64,000 nt of DNA, from positions 63,722,962-63,786,961 of the forward strand of contig OZ024744.1 in assembly GCA_964016885.1 (NCBI GenBank). Reading direction: 5' to 3'. The stretch is from Eledone cirrhosa. Taxonomy: Eukaryota; Mollusca; Cephalopoda; Octopoda; Eledonidae. Shown here one piece after another: positions 12,216-24,903 of this stretch. The translations under genes and the position numbers were made by a program. The notes beneath the pieces were generated by a model. The model was not told the origin of the DNA, did not search any database, and worked only from the letters and a program-made list of their open reading frames with translations. The stretch's first letter is position 1. Each line of letters begins with the position of its first letter.

Positions 12216-13074
12216 ATCTCTTTTTAAGGTGATCTATGGTTGCTTTCTGTTAGGGCATATCTTTTTTTTTTTTTTTTTTTTTTTTTTGTGAATTGAGTAT
12301 GCTCTCTGCTAGGGTTGATGTAGGTTGTCTGATCTGTTTACCATTGTTAGTATTTCTACTGTGAAACAGACAATCAGAAACATATCCATTAGGGAACAAC
12401 TCCTCTGCTGTTGCAACCAAATGCATCACAATGTAGCCAACTTGCTTAAGGAGGCAAAATTGGGGGTGAGGCTTTAGAATATTTTTGACCTTGCTAGCTT
12501 CATGCCATTGATTAATAGATGTGTTAGCACTCTGCTTGCAGATGAATGATACAAATCTGCAAAAAAACATTTGTAGTTTATGTAAAGCTGAGAAGATTTA
12601 AGGGGGAACTGTTGAAGCTCACATGCATAACCAGTTTCTTAGCTTACATATCAATGGCTCTTTGGCAGTAGCCTGGCAGATACAATGACCTGAGTGAAGT
12701 ATTAAAGTCTTAGGGTGCTGACATAAGATGTAGGGCCTTCAAATGCCAGCCACTGTTGGTAAGAGGGACAGAAGACAACAAAAGGCAACTGGTGAGAGGT
12801 CGAGAAGGCAGAGGGCAAGTAGACATTAACCAGACAGTGATTTAAGTACATAACCAAAAAACAGAGACCTCAAAAGTGATGAAAAAAAAAAGAGGAGAGT
12901 GCTTAACAATTAAGGACAAAGATTTCCATAGGGAATTTGATTGTGAAAGATGGATCATGGAATGGTTTTGGAAAGGAGAGCCCTTGGTAATGAAAAACAA
13001 AGGTGAGTAGTTATGAGAGGGGAGTGAAAGCCAATTTTGAGAATTTGGTGGAAAGATATATAGAGGAGGACATT
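12216..13074. other. Unassigned sequence with a poly-T tract
   Basis: A run of T lies at about 12261-12287. The open frame at 12250-12570 on the minus strand starts in ordinary sequence, ends in that run and has no recognisable family. Nothing else stands out. Confidence 0.45.
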
Positions 13075-13082
13075 CTTGTACT

Positions 13083-13404
13083 CAGGGCCGGTGCTACCAA
13101 TAGGCAAACTAGACAGCCACCTAGGGCGCTGATTTCAGGGGGCGCATTTCTCCAAATCAACAACAATTTTGAGAAATAAATAAATAAATTTCAGTTTTAT
13201 TGAGGGTCAATAAATAAATTTCAGTTTTATTGAGGGTCATTTTTTATCCTAGTTTAATTCATACAGGGACAAATAAATGTTGGAAAAAAGTTTTTTTAAA
13301 ATTTATTGTTTATAAATTTTGAAATTGATATTTTCCTGGGGTGAAGGGGTGGACGCCAGAATCTAACCTTGCCTAGGGTGCCAGATAGTCTGATATTGGC
13401 CCTG
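13083..13404. mobile_element. hAT-type MITE with perfect 8-bp TSD
   Basis: It starts CAGGGCCGGTGCTACCAATA and ends TGATATTGGCCCTG, giving matching terminal inverted repeats CAGGGCC. Both sides carry the 8-bp duplication CTTGTACT (13075-13082 and 13405-13412), diagnostic of hAT transposition. Total length is 322 bp with no coding capacity. Inside, a ~32-bp segment containing AAATTTCAGTTTTATTGAGG is tandemly duplicated. The termini match a widespread animal hAT family in which CCTAGGGCG-like motifs sit just inside the ends. It needs a hAT transposase in trans. Confidence 0.9.
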
Positions 13405-13412
13405 CTTGTACT

Positions 13413-13929
13413 ACAGATAACAAAGTGAAAATTGATGGCATTAGCTCAGCCAGCAAAGAGCTAAATCAAACCAGTGTTGGACTTTATGAAATTTAATTGT
13501 AGTAAGCAATGGCACTACTTATCATGATGGAACAATTGGGTTGCACTTGGTCAGTCGGCAGCATAGAAATACCGAGCAGTGACTTCTGCCTAGCTAGAAA
13601 ATTTGCGCCTCTTTTGACTTCTAACACAATTCCATCTTCATTTTCATACAAACTGGACATTACTAAATTCATTCCCTTGAGCGACTGGCAAGGGCCCAGC
13701 AACATCCTACCTAGATATAGGCCACAATGGCATCTATTGTAATATTTTATGGAGAAAAATAAATCCTTTGTTATATTTCCTCACTGTGCTTTCCTCTATG
13801 ATCCTTCCACATGGACTACTAACATTAAACGCGCAGCCTTATAACCTAATCTTCCTTAAGGATCCTTCCTGCAACCAAAAAATAATATTTTAAAGAACTT
13901 TTCTGCTAAAGAATCATCATGCAACATGT
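13413..13929. other. Unassigned sequence
   Basis: Two opposing short open frames (13493-13742) exist, but neither shows a family signature. It may be the upstream part of the Ty3-like fossil that follows; I cannot show it. Confidence 0.4.
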
Positions 13930-14360
13930 TACACAAGCAGGCCCGCAATGGACATATGTTGAGAAACTATGCAACCATGGAGGCATGGCAGGAGCAATCA
14001 GCATTGTTGACCTAAAATTAGCTTACTTGCAGCTTCATATGGCTAAAATATTGTGAAAGTAGCAACTGGTAAACTACAAAAGTAGAATGTATTGTCCAAC
14101 TAGAATGGGTTTAAGGCTAAACTAAGCAACCAAAATAATAGCAGCAATTCTAAAAAAACTATCTTAGGAAAGAGGAATAGGATAAGAGAAAACCATGAAT
14201 TAGTTCATTGATGACATTCTGGTGGATGAAATAATGGTGACAGCAGATGAGGTTGCCTTAAGAACTATGGATTGAGTAGAAATTCATCAGAATCATTGGA
14301 AGGTGAGCAGCACTGGGACTTATATTAAGAAAGTGCAGAATAGGAGAATCAATTGCTTAG
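13930..14360 (+). pseudogene. Ty3/Gypsy-like LTR-retroelement RT fragment
   Basis: Plus-strand fragments give RT motif A (AGAISIVDLKLAYLQLHM, near 13990-14045), a motif-B-like GLRLN with ATKIIAAILKKLS, and motif C FIDDILVDE (about 14199-14225). In intact elements these correspond to the D.K.AY.Q.....GL..AP and Y.DD blocks. Several stops and frameshifts interrupt it, including a TAG after KKLS. No LTRs, primer-binding site, protease or integrase were found. It is an isolated degenerate pol remnant. Confidence 0.65.
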
Positions 14361-14622
14361 AGAGAAAATAAGATTTCACGGGTGTGTGATGAGTGAAGTA
14401 GCAAAGCAAGAAAAGCAAAGCCTACACAAGTAATTGTTTATAATCGTAATAGACAAGTTGTGTATTTCTCAATTGCACAGTTTGAGTGCCTGTGAGTTAT
14501 TCATATAACAAGTAAAAATACAAGATAATGAGGTTCAACAGGAAACTCCAGAGAGCTGCCAGGTTTCAGTTTTATTTGAGCTCATCTACCCTGCGCCCCT
14601 CAATGCAGACAAGGTTATTTAA

Positions 14623-14843
14623 CCCTTTAGCATTTACATTACGCTATATATACTATTATATTTTCGCAGTAAAGTCTTTATCTCACATAATTACTTCACA
14701 TAATATCGAATCTATGAGATTTTGATATTATTTATTTTGAGAACAATACCTTAACATCAGTATGAGGGGTTGGTTACAGCTAGTTTGAACAGAAAGAGGT
14801 GAGAGAATTCTGGCCGGATATGGCTGGTTTAAATGCTAAAGTG
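14623..14843 (-). mobile_element. piggyBac-type MITE, copy 1
   Basis: TTAA flanks both ends (14619-14622, 14844-14847). The left end is CCCTTTAGCATTTA and the right end TAAATGCTAAAGTG, where GTG replaces the usual GGG. The interior is the complement of the copy at 18112, including GAATTCTGGCCGG. It is non-coding. Confidence 0.85.
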
Positions 14844-14847
14844 TTAA

Positions 14848-15519
14848 GGTGCCTTTACTAGCCTTGTCCCAAAGCCGTCAAGATTTCTACAGCTTGTCAG
14901 CCCTGGTTCATTGTATCCAGGTGGTTTTACCATTCTTGGTCCACAGCAGCTTATTCAACTGATGCACCAGCTTATATCACAGTTGTCCTATATATTCTAC
15001 AGGACATTCCTCAATCTACCTCTCAAGAAACATGCCAGCTACCAGTAGATCTCTGGAACTGATGAGTTAAGTAAGTAGAAGTTGTTTTTCGGTGTGTGAA
15101 AAATTAGTTGGGTACTATTCTATTGTTGACTGACTTTGCATTGCATGAAGCTATTTTAAGCATTAGATGAATGGAGACTGTTGGGAGACAAGGTAACTGA
15201 GAGATGGTCAGTATAATAAAACAAAATATTACTGTAGAGGGGTGAAACAGGACAATTCTGTGAGAGGAAGGTGGTATGTGCTAGATGTAGAAAAAGAAAT
15301 TGTATGATGCTATGCGAACAGCATAGCAGCAAGTGTAAATTTGGTGGTAGAGGAAGTTGAGAAAGAGGACATTTTTTGGTGGAGAAAGCAGAGCAATGCT
15401 CTCTCTCTGATTGATCAACAAGATCCCAGACTTCATTCACTTGCTGAATGGGGTGGATCTTGTCAAATCAGACCAATGGAAACAATGTTTCCATTGGTTT
15501 TTCCGTTGCTGATACTATC
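14848..15519. other. Unassigned sequence
   Basis: The open frames at 15156-15440 (minus) and 15341-15601 (plus) overlap and match no family I know. No structural repeat seen. Confidence 0.45.
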
Positions 15520-15657
15520 TACCAGTTACTACTACTGGCAGAAGCAATGTGAAATAAAGTATCTTGCTCAAGGACAAAACATCACCCGGTCTGAGAATTG
15601 AACTCACAACCTCACGAATGTGAATGCAAGTCTCTAACCACTAAGCCACGCATCTTC
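15520..15657 (-). mobile_element. tRNA-SINE, family A
   Basis: The complement begins with a tRNA-like head carrying TGGCTTAGTGGTTAGAG (A box) and GTGAGTTCAATTCTC (B box). The body carries CTTGAGCAAGATACTTTATT and TTCACATTGCTTC. It lacks the (ATG)n LINE-like tail present in the copies at 46487 and 59182, so it is 3'-truncated. Confidence 0.8.
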
Positions 15658-16394
15658 ATTAATGCTATTCAATGTAACTGAGCTGAAAGCACTAACAGAG
15701 GGTTTCAATTTAGCTCTGAAATAGAGACTTTGTGACACTAAAATCAAGACAGATTTGGCTACAGATTTTATGTGGGTCAAATCTCTTATAACAGGAAAGA
15801 AGATGCAGACTAAAAGAGCCGGGGAAATATTCATTAAATGTCGTTTGAGAAGATTTAGAGGAGCTGGTCTACAAGTGAAAGTAATTTTTGTGCTTTTAAT
15901 GTAAAAAAATTGGAAAGATATCTTTATTAGGATGAGGAAAATTTGACTGAAGCTGTTGAACAATTCTAGGAGGAGGGTGAGTACAATTTGCTGCTTAGGG
16001 GATAAAAATCTAAAGGAATTGCATGACACATCACATGTGAATGGAGAAACTCTGTTCCTGGCTTGGAAGATTAACCCCATATTGCTAGAAAGCCTGTCTA
16101 GAAGATGTCAAGAGAGTGTGACAGGTGGCAATCTATTGATACTGTACCAACAGTGCATGACAAGTCTTTTGTTATATTACTAATACTACTACTACTACTA
16201 CCCCTCATCCTCCTCTTATTCTTCATTTCTGGGTTAGTGTGTCTTCTGGGTTTGGTATTCTGCCATAGGATGGAGAAAGAAGATGGTTAGCCATTAGCTT
16301 CTAACACCCTATGGAACTGATGTGGGTGGCTCTACTTGAAGCATCACTGCATCTGTTGCATATGTATATCATTTCAATTTTATGTATCCTTTTT
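15658..16394. other. Unassigned sequence
   Basis: A 148-codon minus-strand frame (15634-16080) starts within the SINE flank and has no recognisable domain. A short (CTA)n lies near 16182. I cannot support a gene. Confidence 0.4.
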
Positions 16395-16905
16395 TAGAGC
16401 TGTTGCAGAGGGCAGATTTGTGGTGGACACAAAGATCCCTGCAAGCTGCTTTGTGGTAGAAATCAGTGTTTGATTTCTCTGCTTTCAATGATGTCCAGTT
16501 TGAAATTGAAAACGGCGATATATCCAGAGTTGGAGTGATGTTCTACACTGAACCTGATGTTTTCGTCTGTGTTGTTGAATGACTCAAATATCCTGTTGGC
16601 ATTCTGATGGGAAGATGTAAGGACGAAGATATCATCCACATGTCTAGTGAAAAATGCTCAGGAATCGCAAGTGCTGAGCACTCGGCAGTCAAGTCAGTTC
16701 ATGTATGAGATGGCTAGTAAACCCAACAGGCTGGATCCCATGGGTAGTCCTGAAAAGGTGTGGTTGACAACAACAGATAGCAGCTGGTGGGATGAAACTT
16801 AAACAATGTAGGTCAGTGGCACAGATGCGGTCTGGTTAGTATCACTACAGCTGGGAGTGCTGGTAGCAAGGTGTATAAGGATACCACATCTAGGGTGAAG
16901 GCACA
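16395..16905 (-). pseudogene. Penelope-like element RT fragment
   Basis: The complement contains TFSGLPMGSSLLGLLA (RT motif B, GLPMGS), then FTRHVDDIFVLTSSHQNAN, where VDD is motif C of the Penelope type. NTDENIRFSVEHH follows, and in another frame SNTDFYHKAACRDLCVHHKS, typical of the segment leading to the GIY-YIG domain. Stops occur at several points and a frameshift lies near 16460. The GIY-YIG part is absent. Dead fragment of about 500 bp. Confidence 0.65.
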
Positions 16906-17689
16906 CCTGTTCTATTTAATTGTGTTGGGTTCTAATTGGTTGAGTTGAAGGATGACTGCTTTTGAGCTGTTGATGTGGCCCAGGAAGGTTGTCAACAGGA
17001 GTTTTAAGATCTTGGATAGAAGTCATGAGATCTTGTATAAAGGTCCTTCTACATTGGAAATAATGGGTCTGATTAAAAGAAACAAAAAAAGTAAAGAGTA
17101 AAAAGAGAATTAAGCAATGAAGGAAAGGGAGGGAGGGACAGTCTCTACATCCCAGTCTGATTAGAGATTTAGCCGAGCCCCACAGACAACATAGTGAGGG
17201 CAATGCCGCAGAGAATGGCCAAGAACGCCCATTGCTACATCCATTTCTTTCTTTATTTATGCATTTACATACATATTATTTATTTGTTTATACACTTTCA
17301 CACATAAATATATTTTTATGTAAAATATATCATTATGTAAAATATATCATTATGTAAAATACATTTTGTCTCATTTCTCCCCGTTTTGGGGAATGTTTGT
17401 TCATGATACTTCCCATTGGGTTTTTTAGAGGTTGACAGGTCTGCTTATATAAATGTTTAGTTAAATTAACATATTTAATATTGATCTGTTCGTATATTTT
17501 TTACATTCTGAGTGCAACTTTACGTTTTATCTTTCAACAATCAATAAAAGAAACCATCTATCAAATACTTGGATCAAATTAATATTCCTAAAGAAATTGG
17601 GTATAAGAGGAATCAAATGTAATGTGCAACTGAGAAGATTGTAGTTATATGATGTGTATGGATGATGATCATTGGATAAAGAAGTATAA
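16906..17689. other. Unassigned AT-rich sequence
   Basis: There is a 20-bp near-tandem repeat of TATATCATTATGTAAAA around 17320-17360. No gene or element recognised. Confidence 0.45.
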
Positions 17690-17895
17690 CTAGATCACAG
17701 TGGAAAGAAGCTGTAGTGGAGGAAGGTCAAGAAAAACATGGATTGAAATGACAGGAGGAGATTTCATAATGTTGAACCTCACAGAAGAGATGAAGGAATG
17801 CAGTAAGTAGGAGGCTGTGGAAGGGAAGACCCATCCAACCCATGCAATCATGGAAAAACAGGCATAAAATGGTGATGATGATGATGTTGATAAAA
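17690..17895 (+). pseudogene. LINE C-terminus and (ATG)n tail
   Basis: The plus strand reads GRSRKTWIEMTGGDF then NLTEEMKECSK, followed by a stop and ACCCATGCAATCATGG, ending in AAAATGGTGATGATGATGATG. G(R)RPRKTW...EW is the usual last domain of RTE-type LINEs and (ATG)n is their tail here. It is a 5'-truncated, degraded copy. Confidence 0.65.
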
Positions 17896-18111
17896 CATCC
17901 TGGATGTGAATGGAATTATAATAATTGGTTGCTATTTCTAGCAAGTAAAACAACTACTTAGAGGCTTGATTTTATATGCCACAGAGTGAAATTGTTGTTG
18001 TTCTTTAACCCCAGGTAAATCCTCATTAAGTAGACCTATGAATAAAAAGCATTCCATCTGCAACAATCCTGTCTTTTTCCTCTTTTAGTGAATTCAGGAC
18101 CATATTTTTAA

Positions 18112-18316
18112 CCCTTTAGCATTTAAACCAGCTGTACCCAGCCAGAATTCTCTCACCTCTTTCTGTTCAAACTAAATGTAACCAGCCACTCATAGTGATG
18201 TTAAGGTATTGTTCTCAAAATAAATAATATTAAAATCTCATAGATTCAATATTATGTGAGGTAAAGTCTTTACCACAAAAATATAGTAAATATAGAGTAA
18301 TGTAAATGCTAAAGGG
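18112..18316 (+). mobile_element. piggyBac-type MITE, copy 2 (best preserved)
   Basis: TTAA (18108-18111) precedes CCCTTTAGCATTTAAA, and TAAATGCTAAAGGG precedes TTAA (18317-18320), so the TIRs and the TTAA target duplication are perfect. It is 205 bp long and non-coding. The interior has CAGAATTCTCTCACCTCTTT and TTAAGGTATTGTTCTCAAAA. TTAA plus CCC...GGG ends indicate piggyBac-superfamily mobilisation. Confidence 0.92.
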
Positions 18317-18532
18317 TTAAGGGAGTAGGTATGATTTGAAGGATATTTAGCTACCAATTCTAGCATGTTTAGCAATCACTAAGGGGCTTCTCCCTTGGGT
18401 CACAGAAAGAAGTTTGTTGAAGTAGATGAAGAGATTTCATACATAGAATCTCCCTTATTGGATTATGTGAGATTCAGCTGTTAAATTGAATAGTTAAGGA
18501 CATCAATGTGAGATTTCGTTTTTGGTGTTTAA

Positions 18533-18582
18533 CCCTTTAGCATTTAAATCAACTGTTTCCAACAGAATTCTATCACCTTTTA
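18533..18582 (+). mobile_element. piggyBac-type MITE, 3'-truncated copy
   Basis: After TTAA (18529-18532) comes CCCTTTAGCATTTAAATCAA, then CAACAGAATTCTATCACC, matching the first ~50 bp of the 18112 copy. Similarity then stops. Confidence 0.75.
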
Positions 18583-19159
18583 GCAGGAAAATAATATTAT
18601 GCCATGTTGGCATAATATTATTAAGAAAGCATAATATTATTAAGAAAGAATGTTAAATTATTGTTGTTATTTGTTATAGTGAGAAATGTAACGTTTGTTA
18701 AGTGAGAGAGAGGCAAAGTTAACCATAAAGTGAATGTTTGTTGAAGTAGCTGTAGTTCATTGTAGGTTTTGTAGAAAATATTGCGAGACTTTATAATATT
18801 TTACAAGTTTTATTTACAACCGATCACAAAAGTTAAGCTGGGTTGACAAGTCAAAGAAAAGAACAAACAAAATTAAGAGTTTTAAGAAGTAAAGAAAGGT
18901 ACTGTGTCTGGCCGAATGAGGCCGACAGCCAAAGTGAATATCTCAATGTTACATAATGGCGTGCTTACCTTTCAGAGTCCAAGTAGCAAAAGATTGTGTG
19001 TAAAAGAAAGAAGCAGGAACATTTTTGATCTGGCAGAAGTTGATATATATCCATATGCGGCTTACGATTGGTATAGCCAAATCACACCTGGATAGATTAT
19101 TGATACACGCCATGCAAGTAGGTTCGCTACAACCTCTTTCTGTTCAATCAATGAATTGA
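18583..19159. other. Unassigned sequence
   Basis: A short repeated motif TAATATTATTAAGAAAG occurs twice at about 18612-18650. No coding signal. Confidence 0.4.
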
Positions 19160-19375
19160 AAAGGATAATAGGAATAGAGTCAATGATGAATGTTGTCAAG
19201 GGAAATGCAATAAGATGGTTGGATTCATTCATGTGTTGAAAGAAGTAGAGGGAGTGGAGACCAAGAAAAACATGGCTGAGGATGATGGAGGCAGAAATGA
19301 AAGCCAAATGAAAGTTGGTGAGGAGGGATGCAGATGATAGGGAAAAATGAAGAAGCTTTTATGGGGCTCACATTG
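19160..19375 (+). pseudogene. LINE C-terminal fragment
   Basis: The plus strand reads IRWLDSFMC, stops, then REWRPRKTWLRMMEAEMKAK. This matches the IRWLGHV...GRPRKTW block near the end of RTE-type LINE ORFs. Several stops; no tail visible. Confidence 0.55.
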
Positions 19376-19409
19376 CTAAACCCTACTTTAGCAAGAAAGA
19401 TGACCTTAA

Positions 19410-19630
19410 ACCTTTAGGACTTAAACTGGAAATATCCGGCCAGAATTCTCTCACCTCTTTCTGTTCAAACTGGCTGCAACTGGCCACTCATACTGATGTT
19501 AAGGTATTGTTCTCAAAATAAATAACATCAAAATCTCATAGATTCAATATCATGTGAGATAATTATGTGAGATAAAGCCTTTACCATGAAAATACAACAG
19601 TAAATATAGAGTAATGTAAATGATAACGGG
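19410..19630 (+). mobile_element. piggyBac-type MITE, copy 4
   Basis: It is flanked by TTAA at 19406-19409 and 19631-19634. The ends have decayed to ACCTTTAGGACTTAAA and TAAATGATAACGGG, while the interior matches copy 2 closely (CAGAATTCTCTCACCTCTTT). A short duplication of GTGAGATAATTAT enlarges it to 221 bp. Confidence 0.85.
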
Positions 19631-19634
19631 TTAA

Positions 19635-19988
19635 GACATATTTGAAAGTGCTGATAATGTTCAGATGTCGCACATTAGTTTATTGCAGAGATGTCACAGC
19701 TTTACATATTGAAAATATTTTATGTGTATGCTTTTTAGATGAAATTACAGAACTATTTGATCAGATGTAATATTAGTTCTTTAACGAGAGCCTAATGCTG
19801 CATTAAACAAATATGTAGGCATTAATACACATAAATACTTGGGCATAAATATGTACAAATGCATACACATGCATATCCAGGCATTTGTGTATGCAAGTAT
19901 GAATGTTATATAGACTATCTGCATACCTCACACATATATCTTTATTTATATTTTCACATATTATCATCATCTACCTCTGTTTGCTTGG
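19635..19988. other. Unassigned AT-rich sequence
   Basis: It contains short CATA-like runs (about 19815-19900). No gene. Confidence 0.45.
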
Positions 19989-20285
19989 CTATATTTGTAA
20001 TGTCCATTGGTCAATAAAGTTTTTTGCTTGTGTATATCCATGTTGTGGTGTCCATAGGAGTATATCACAAATGAAATCTTGCTTAATTCCCCCAGCAATG
20101 TCCAGCAAAGCTCATGTGCCTCCCTTAATGATATTAGAAATTGCAAAAAGTCATTGTTTGGTTGGATACCTCTTCCAGGAGATGTTTAGAATGGCCTGCA
20201 ACATGATGGTGAAAACACCATTAAGTCTTGCCTCCAAGTGTTTCATCCCATACAATAGCATAGGTTCCACAATCGTACAGGGGTT
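19989..20285 (-). pseudogene. LINE C-terminal domain fragment
   Basis: The complement reads VEPMLLYGMKHLEARLNGVF, then TIMLQAILNISWKRYPTKQ, a stop, IAGGIKQDFICDILLWTPQH, and GYTQAKNFIDQ, ending at a stop at 19989. This is the LLYG...LDG.YTRML...NISWK...AGHC...LLW.P.HG segment after the RT core in an RTE-like LINE lineage. Two in-frame stops; no 5' part or tail. Confidence 0.65.
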
Positions 20286-21240
20286 TCTAAAGGATCATCT
20301 AATAGTGTGACTTCCAGAAAACATATTTTATCCTTTCATTGAAATGTTTACATATTAGAAACAGTTAACTTTATAAAGTTATAAATTGATATTGACTGTT
20401 CCATCCTTGTTGAGCTCATCTAGACGGTTTTGGCTGCTATTTCCAGCATCAATATAAGCTAGTCGTATTGTCCTAACACATTAAGTGGGATATATTCATA
20501 CAGTAATTCAGTGATGCAATTCGTTGTTCACCATACAGTATGACAACAAAATTGTATGTACGATATATATTGAACTTGTCCCCTTATTCCTAAGTAAGAA
20601 TTCTGATTCTGATGAAGGAACTGAAATTCTTCCAATATTGGTTATTCCAATGTTGTGGAATATTTGATGCTGTTTCTTGAGTTCCAGAAACCATGGTCAG
20701 TGAACTACATAAGTAAAACCGAATTATTTTAGCTGATCTACCTTATATCCTCACATATGAAAGAGATATCGTTTTTTATAAAAAACAATATAAAAAATTA
20801 GAAACATAAGTGCAGAAATTAAAAACAGATAAAAAATGGAGTAATTTATTATAATAAACAGTACCAGAGGCTGTTTCATACTTCTTATAAAATTATACAT
20901 GAAGCAAATTATTCATTAAAATAGATACCAAACACGTTTTTACATTAAATGCTGATTTACGAACGTTTCATCCCCTTCCTGGGACTTTTCAAAATCAGTG
21001 AACTAAGATTAAAAAACTTCAGATTAACCTCACCAAAATACTATACAGCCAGCAGCCAAAGAAATTGGTTATATTTAAAAAATCTGAAATGACACCATAA
21101 TGCATAGAAAATCTATGCTGTCCAACTACAGAAATATAACGTCAAACCACTCTAGCACATTACTATAAAAACTTACTAAAAATTAATAGATGATAAATAT
21201 AAAAAGATAAATTTACACTCAATAAAAGATATTATAAAAG
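20286..21240. other. Unassigned AT-rich sequence
   Basis: No gene. CTGATGAAGGAACTGAAATT near 20608 faintly resembles the 3' region of Penelope-like elements but is too short to call. Confidence 0.4.
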
Positions 21241-21660
21241 ATAAGAAAAAAATAAAGACATATATGTATACATAAATACACACACACATACATATACACA
21301 TGCATATATAGAAATACAACCACATACACGTACATACATAACATACAAATAACCACATACAAATACATATGGGCATATACATACATACATACATATATAT
21401 AACCACATACAAATACATATGGACATATACACATACATACATACATATATATATACACACACACACACACATATATATATATGCACACACACATACATAA
21501 ATATACATATATACATACACATTCCCACCCGTGCAGTCATATATATATATACATACATATGTGTATATAAACATATATAGATATCATATACCCATAAGTA
21601 TATATATATATATATATACACACATACATAAATACACACATATACCTACACATATATATA
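21241..21660. repeat. CATA/TA/CA microsatellite complex
   Basis: Interspersed (CATA)n, (CA)n and (TA)n for about 400 bp. Two near-identical segments with ACCACATACAAATACATATG occur at about 21352 and 21403. The long tyrosine/valine/isoleucine-rich open frames across it come from the repeats. Confidence 0.9.
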
Positions 21661-22285
21661 TGGTGGCTGCCAACTCGTTTTCGAGTACGGCCACTACTTT
21701 ATATCCATGTAGGAGAACCCCTACCGATGCGCTGAACGAGTGTGACTTTTTAGTCCAGCCAGCGACTTGAAAACTCTGGTACAGACACTACACTTGTGAC
21801 AATTATTGACACATAGTGCTGGGCCCATGGTACCATGTGACGACAAGTGCAGAGAGATCTCCAGATATAAAGCAATGCCTGTGCCGTGAAGCTTTTATAG
21901 TGAGCAAAGGCACTGCACAAAGCCAGTCCCACTCTCTTAACCAAGATGATATTTACCAAAAAGAAGAACAAGTCAACATCATTGGATATCATCAGGGTTG
22001 CAGGTGTTATATCAGAGTTTTCCTTCTCCTAGAATTCTGCCTTGACAAAGGCTAAGGGGTCATCTCTCCCGGTGATTTTGGATGGCCATTGACTCTTACG
22101 AGCTCCTTTGCCCTTTGACAGGTTTTGTTTTTAGTCCTGCAGGATGTCCAAAGTCACCCTCCTCACCAAGAAACCTTGGTGGGGTTGCCAGTTTAGTCGC
22201 CAACGACCCGACCATGAGACAGGTTGTACTGGGATACATGTTACCAGTAGCACCAACTGGTGACCTGACATATACATTCACATAT
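21661..22285. other. GC-richer unresolved island between microsatellites
   Basis: About 620 bp of complex, less AT-rich sequence sits between the CATA tract and the (AT)n block. No frame longer than 80 codons and no known domain. It could be an untranslated part of a retroelement or a host exon/UTR. I do not recognise it. Confidence 0.4.
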
Positions 22286-22414
22286 ACATACACGTAAAAA
22301 TAAATACAAAATCATACCTACTTTTGAAAAGCGAAACCGGTAAAGGAACCAAATAAATATATATATTTAAAAAAAAATAAGACTCCAGTTGCATTTTCGA
22401 TTTCATCTTTTTTT

Positions 22415-23804
<1,390 letters not shown>

Positions 23805-24903
23805 ATTATATATATATAATTCAAGAAAGAAGATTGATATGGTTCGCTATACAATAAGGGCTTTATCACATTGCTGACAATTGTTTCTTTGATGTGGCAG
23901 GTCTAGAGTTCGCTATATGCTTGATTTTGCGCCAATCGATCTCCAATACTTTGTTTATAACCAATCTGTTTCATCGGAGCGGGTGAAATGAAGAAAATAC
24001 ATAAGGCATGGTTTTTATATAAGTGTGGTATTAAACCAGAACAATAATATCAATAATAAAATAAAATAACTAGATAGCATACAATTAAAATAATAACATC
24101 AATGTAAGTAAGAGATAGAGTATAATGGAGATTCTAGCATGTTAAACAGACTGATATGATACAGATGTATGGAATTGACATGTGAAAACTGCTATAGGGT
24201 ACATTAGATATAGTGATAGGGTAGCGACTAGATAACAGTAACCACTAAGATGTACTTGGAGACAGAATTTATGAGATATCCACTGTGCTGTAGGTATTCT
24301 AGCAATAAACCGGAGATTTACTTTGTATTTTTTTTATTATTTGACAGATAAACATTTTCGTTTGATTAATTTAGTGATGATGATAGTTTTTATGTGGTGC
24401 TAAATAGAGTTGTAGATTCGTTATTTAAGTGGCCTATACTAAAGATAGGGATTGTTAGTTCGAATCGTGGGGGTTTGATTTCCACAGCATCAATAACAAA
24501 TCGTGTATAAATAACAGAAGGTAGTAAGGTAGTAAAATGTGCATGGTAGGTATATAGAACATGATGAATAATATTAGGGCTATATTGAGATGTTCATAAT
24601 AATAATAAGAATAATAAGAGGAAAGTGAGATTGCAAGGGGTGTAGGAGTAATAAAATAATGTACTTAGAATTAGGTTCGTCTGTTAGAGATCATGAGTGC
24701 TAATGAGAGATATAAATCCCTGGTCCGAAGGAGTGGGTAACAGCAAAGGTTTGATTGATTTATGGGCTGATAAGATAGTTGTAGACATATTCCAGTGGGA
24801 TAGAATTAGGGAGGCTATAAGGTATTTCTAGAAGATTATAGTTCCGTATTGGGCTGTGTGAGGTGTATTTCATATGTTAAAAGCTAAGTGGTATTGGTTC
24901 GAA
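23805..24903. other. Unassigned; probable 3' region of the Penelope-like fragment
   Basis: It lies downstream (minus sense) of the GIY-YIG fragment at 24904. The complement near 23950 contains CTCCGATGAAACAGATTGGT, the style of Penelope-like 3' regions. No open frame of note; TAA/ATA-rich. Confidence 0.35.

Noticed and set aside
12250..12570. 106-codon minus-strand frame ending in poly-Lys
   Set aside because: The Lys run is the poly-T tract read in reverse; the rest matches no family.
15634..16080. 148-codon minus-strand frame as a host gene
   Set aside because: It begins in a SINE flank, has low-complexity hydrophobic composition and no domain, and no splice or promoter context supports it.
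21176..21639. Tyr/Val/Cys-rich frames that could look like membrane proteins
   Set aside because: They translate CATA, TA and CA microsatellites.
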